From NCBI GenBank assembly GCA_028291305.1, contig JAQGII010000468.1, positions 1-6,479 on the forward strand: 6,479 bases of DNA. Direction: 5' to 3'. This document shows positions 5,591 to 6,479 of this stretch, in pieces (position 1 is the stretch's first letter; each line of letters begins with the position of its first letter). The notes under the pieces are model-generated. The model made no database searches. It was not told the DNA's origin and was given only the letters and a program-made list of their open reading frames with translations. The stretch is from Caulobacteraceae bacterium (GTDB lineage Bacteria; Pseudomonadota; Alphaproteobacteria; Caulobacterales; Caulobacteraceae). Position numbers and translations under genes: made by a program.

Positions 5591-6427
5591 ATGAGCAATT
5601 CGACATGGCTGATCACCGGAGCCTCCAGCGGGCTTGGCTATGCGCTGGCGGAACATGTCCTGAAGCAAGGCGACCGGGTTGTCCTGGCGGCGCGGAGCGT
5701 GGCGCCGATGCAGGCGCTCGCGGCGTCATTCCCTGAAACCGCGCTGGTCGTCAGGCTCGACGTCGCTGTCCCCCAACAGCGGGTCGAGGCCCTTCGTCAG
5801 GCCGAGGAGCGCTTCGGCGCGATCGACTATCTGGTCAACAATGCCGGCATCGACTTCGTCGGCGCCATCGAGGAACACGACGAGGCAGATTACCGGCAGA
5901 TCTTCGAGGTCAACTTCTTCGGCGCCGTCGCGCTCCTGCGCCTCGCCCTTCCGGCGATGCGGGCGCGGGGTCGCGGCACGATCGTGAATATGTCCTCCAT
6001 GGATGGCGTTGCGAGCTTCGCCGTCAACGGCTTCTACTCCGCCAGTAAGTTCGCGCTGGAAGGCGTCACAGAGGCGCTTTGGCAGGAGATCGAGCCTCTC
6101 GGCCTGCGCGCGGTGCTGATCGAGCCCGGCTCGTTCCGGACCGGCATCGGCGACCGGACCAAATTCTCCGGTCAGCAGATCGACGACTACGCCGCTACCT
6201 CCGGCGCCTTCCGCGAGGCGATGGCCAACATCGGCGACCATATGTTCCCCGGCGACCCGGCCCGCGCAGCCAGCGCCATCTACACGACGCTCAAGTCGGA
6301 CTCCAAGGCGCATCGGATCATCCTTGGCGCCGACGCGTATCGAAACATTGGGGCGAAGATCGACGACCTGCGCACCGACTATGAAGCGAGCCGCGAGATG
6401 GCCCACTCGACGGACTTTCAAGCCTGA
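5591..6427 (+). CDS. Second classical short-chain dehydrogenase/reductase, paralogous to its neighbour
   Basis: A 278-aa cytoplasmic NAD(P)(H)-dependent oxidoreductase. The motifs in order are TGASSGLG at 9-16, LDV at 56-58, NNAG at 83-86, Asn108, Ser136, Tyr149 and Lys153 (YSASK, 149-153), and EPGSFRT at 178-184. Arg35 at the end of strand 2 fits NADP(H) preference. It aligns with the preceding SDR from end to end, including the shared STDF near the C-terminus. I judge roughly 40% identity by eye, with the largest differences in the substrate-binding part (about residues 186-245). Forty-six nucleotides separate the two genes, with no terminator seen between them, so they are probably co-transcribed from the LysR-facing promoter. 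An ancient tandem duplication with divergence of substrate is likely. The substrate cannot be read from the sequence. Confidence 0.93.
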   Translation: MSNSTWLITGASSGLGYALAEHVLKQGDRVVLAARSVAPMQALAASFPETALVVRLDVAVPQQRVEALRQAEERFGAIDYLVNNAGIDFVGAIEEHDEADYRQIFEVNFFGAVALLRLALPAMRARGRGTIVNMSSMDGVASFAVNGFYSASKFALEGVTEALWQEIEPLGLRAVLIEPGSFRTGIGDRTKFSGQQIDDYAATSGAFREAMANIGDHMFPGDPARAASAIYTTLKSDSKAHRIILGADAYRNIGAKIDDLRTDYEASREMAHSTDFQA

Positions 6428-6479
6428 TCCCTCTGCGGCCGGAATCTCTCCACGTCGCTGCGGCATTGGCGGCTTAAGA

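Noticed and set aside
5726..6466. 246-codon minus-strand open frame across the second SDR
   Set aside because: It is antisense to an intact SDR with all catalytic residues, and its composition shows no protein-family features.
1..6479. Defence system, CRISPR array, prophage or toxin-antitoxin module
   Set aside because: I found no regularly spaced repeats, Cas, restriction, transposase, integrase or toxin-like motifs on either strand.

Overview
The window is about two-thirds G+C. Its codon use is strongly GC-rich at third positions, and its families (secreted HSL-type esterase, MetX-like hydrolase, LysR regulator, 17beta-HSD-like SDRs) are typical of an alphaproteobacterial chromosome. A Caulobacteraceae or sphingomonad-like host is my guess from style only; no rRNA, tRNA or species marker is present.

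Layout from left to right. (1) Positions 1 to about 330, minus strand: the decayed remains of a DNA/RNA non-specific endonuclease (NUC/EndoG family). It is split over two reading frames with a stop codon inside, and runs off the left edge. (2) About 331-713: no intact gene; it holds several hairpins, the largest just upstream of the next gene. (3) 714-1778 and 1781-2752, plus strand: a two-gene operon with a 2-nt gap, encoding an exported HSL-family esterase and a MetX-like alpha/beta hydrolase. (4) 2753-3721: an island of lower G+C with one orphan gene on the minus strand (2989-3465), bracketed by two diverged copies of a roughly 110-120 bp direct repeat. (5) 3722-4645, minus strand: a LysR-family regulator. 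It is divergent from (6) two tandem short-chain dehydrogenases at 4711-5544 and 5591-6427, plus strand. The 65-bp divergent gap contains an imperfect dyad that fits the LysR T-N11-A box. The last 52 bases hold nothing I can identify.

The LysR and SDR genes form a classic divergon: the regulator probably controls its own gene and the SDR pair in response to an unknown small molecule that the SDRs may oxidise or reduce. The esterase and MetX-like pair form a separate transcription unit, perhaps for breaking down or modifying an ester. I see no defence system, CRISPR array, transposase or phage genes. The parts least explained by standard annotation are the endonuclease pseudogene, the repeat-flanked orphan gene and the structured repeats themselves.
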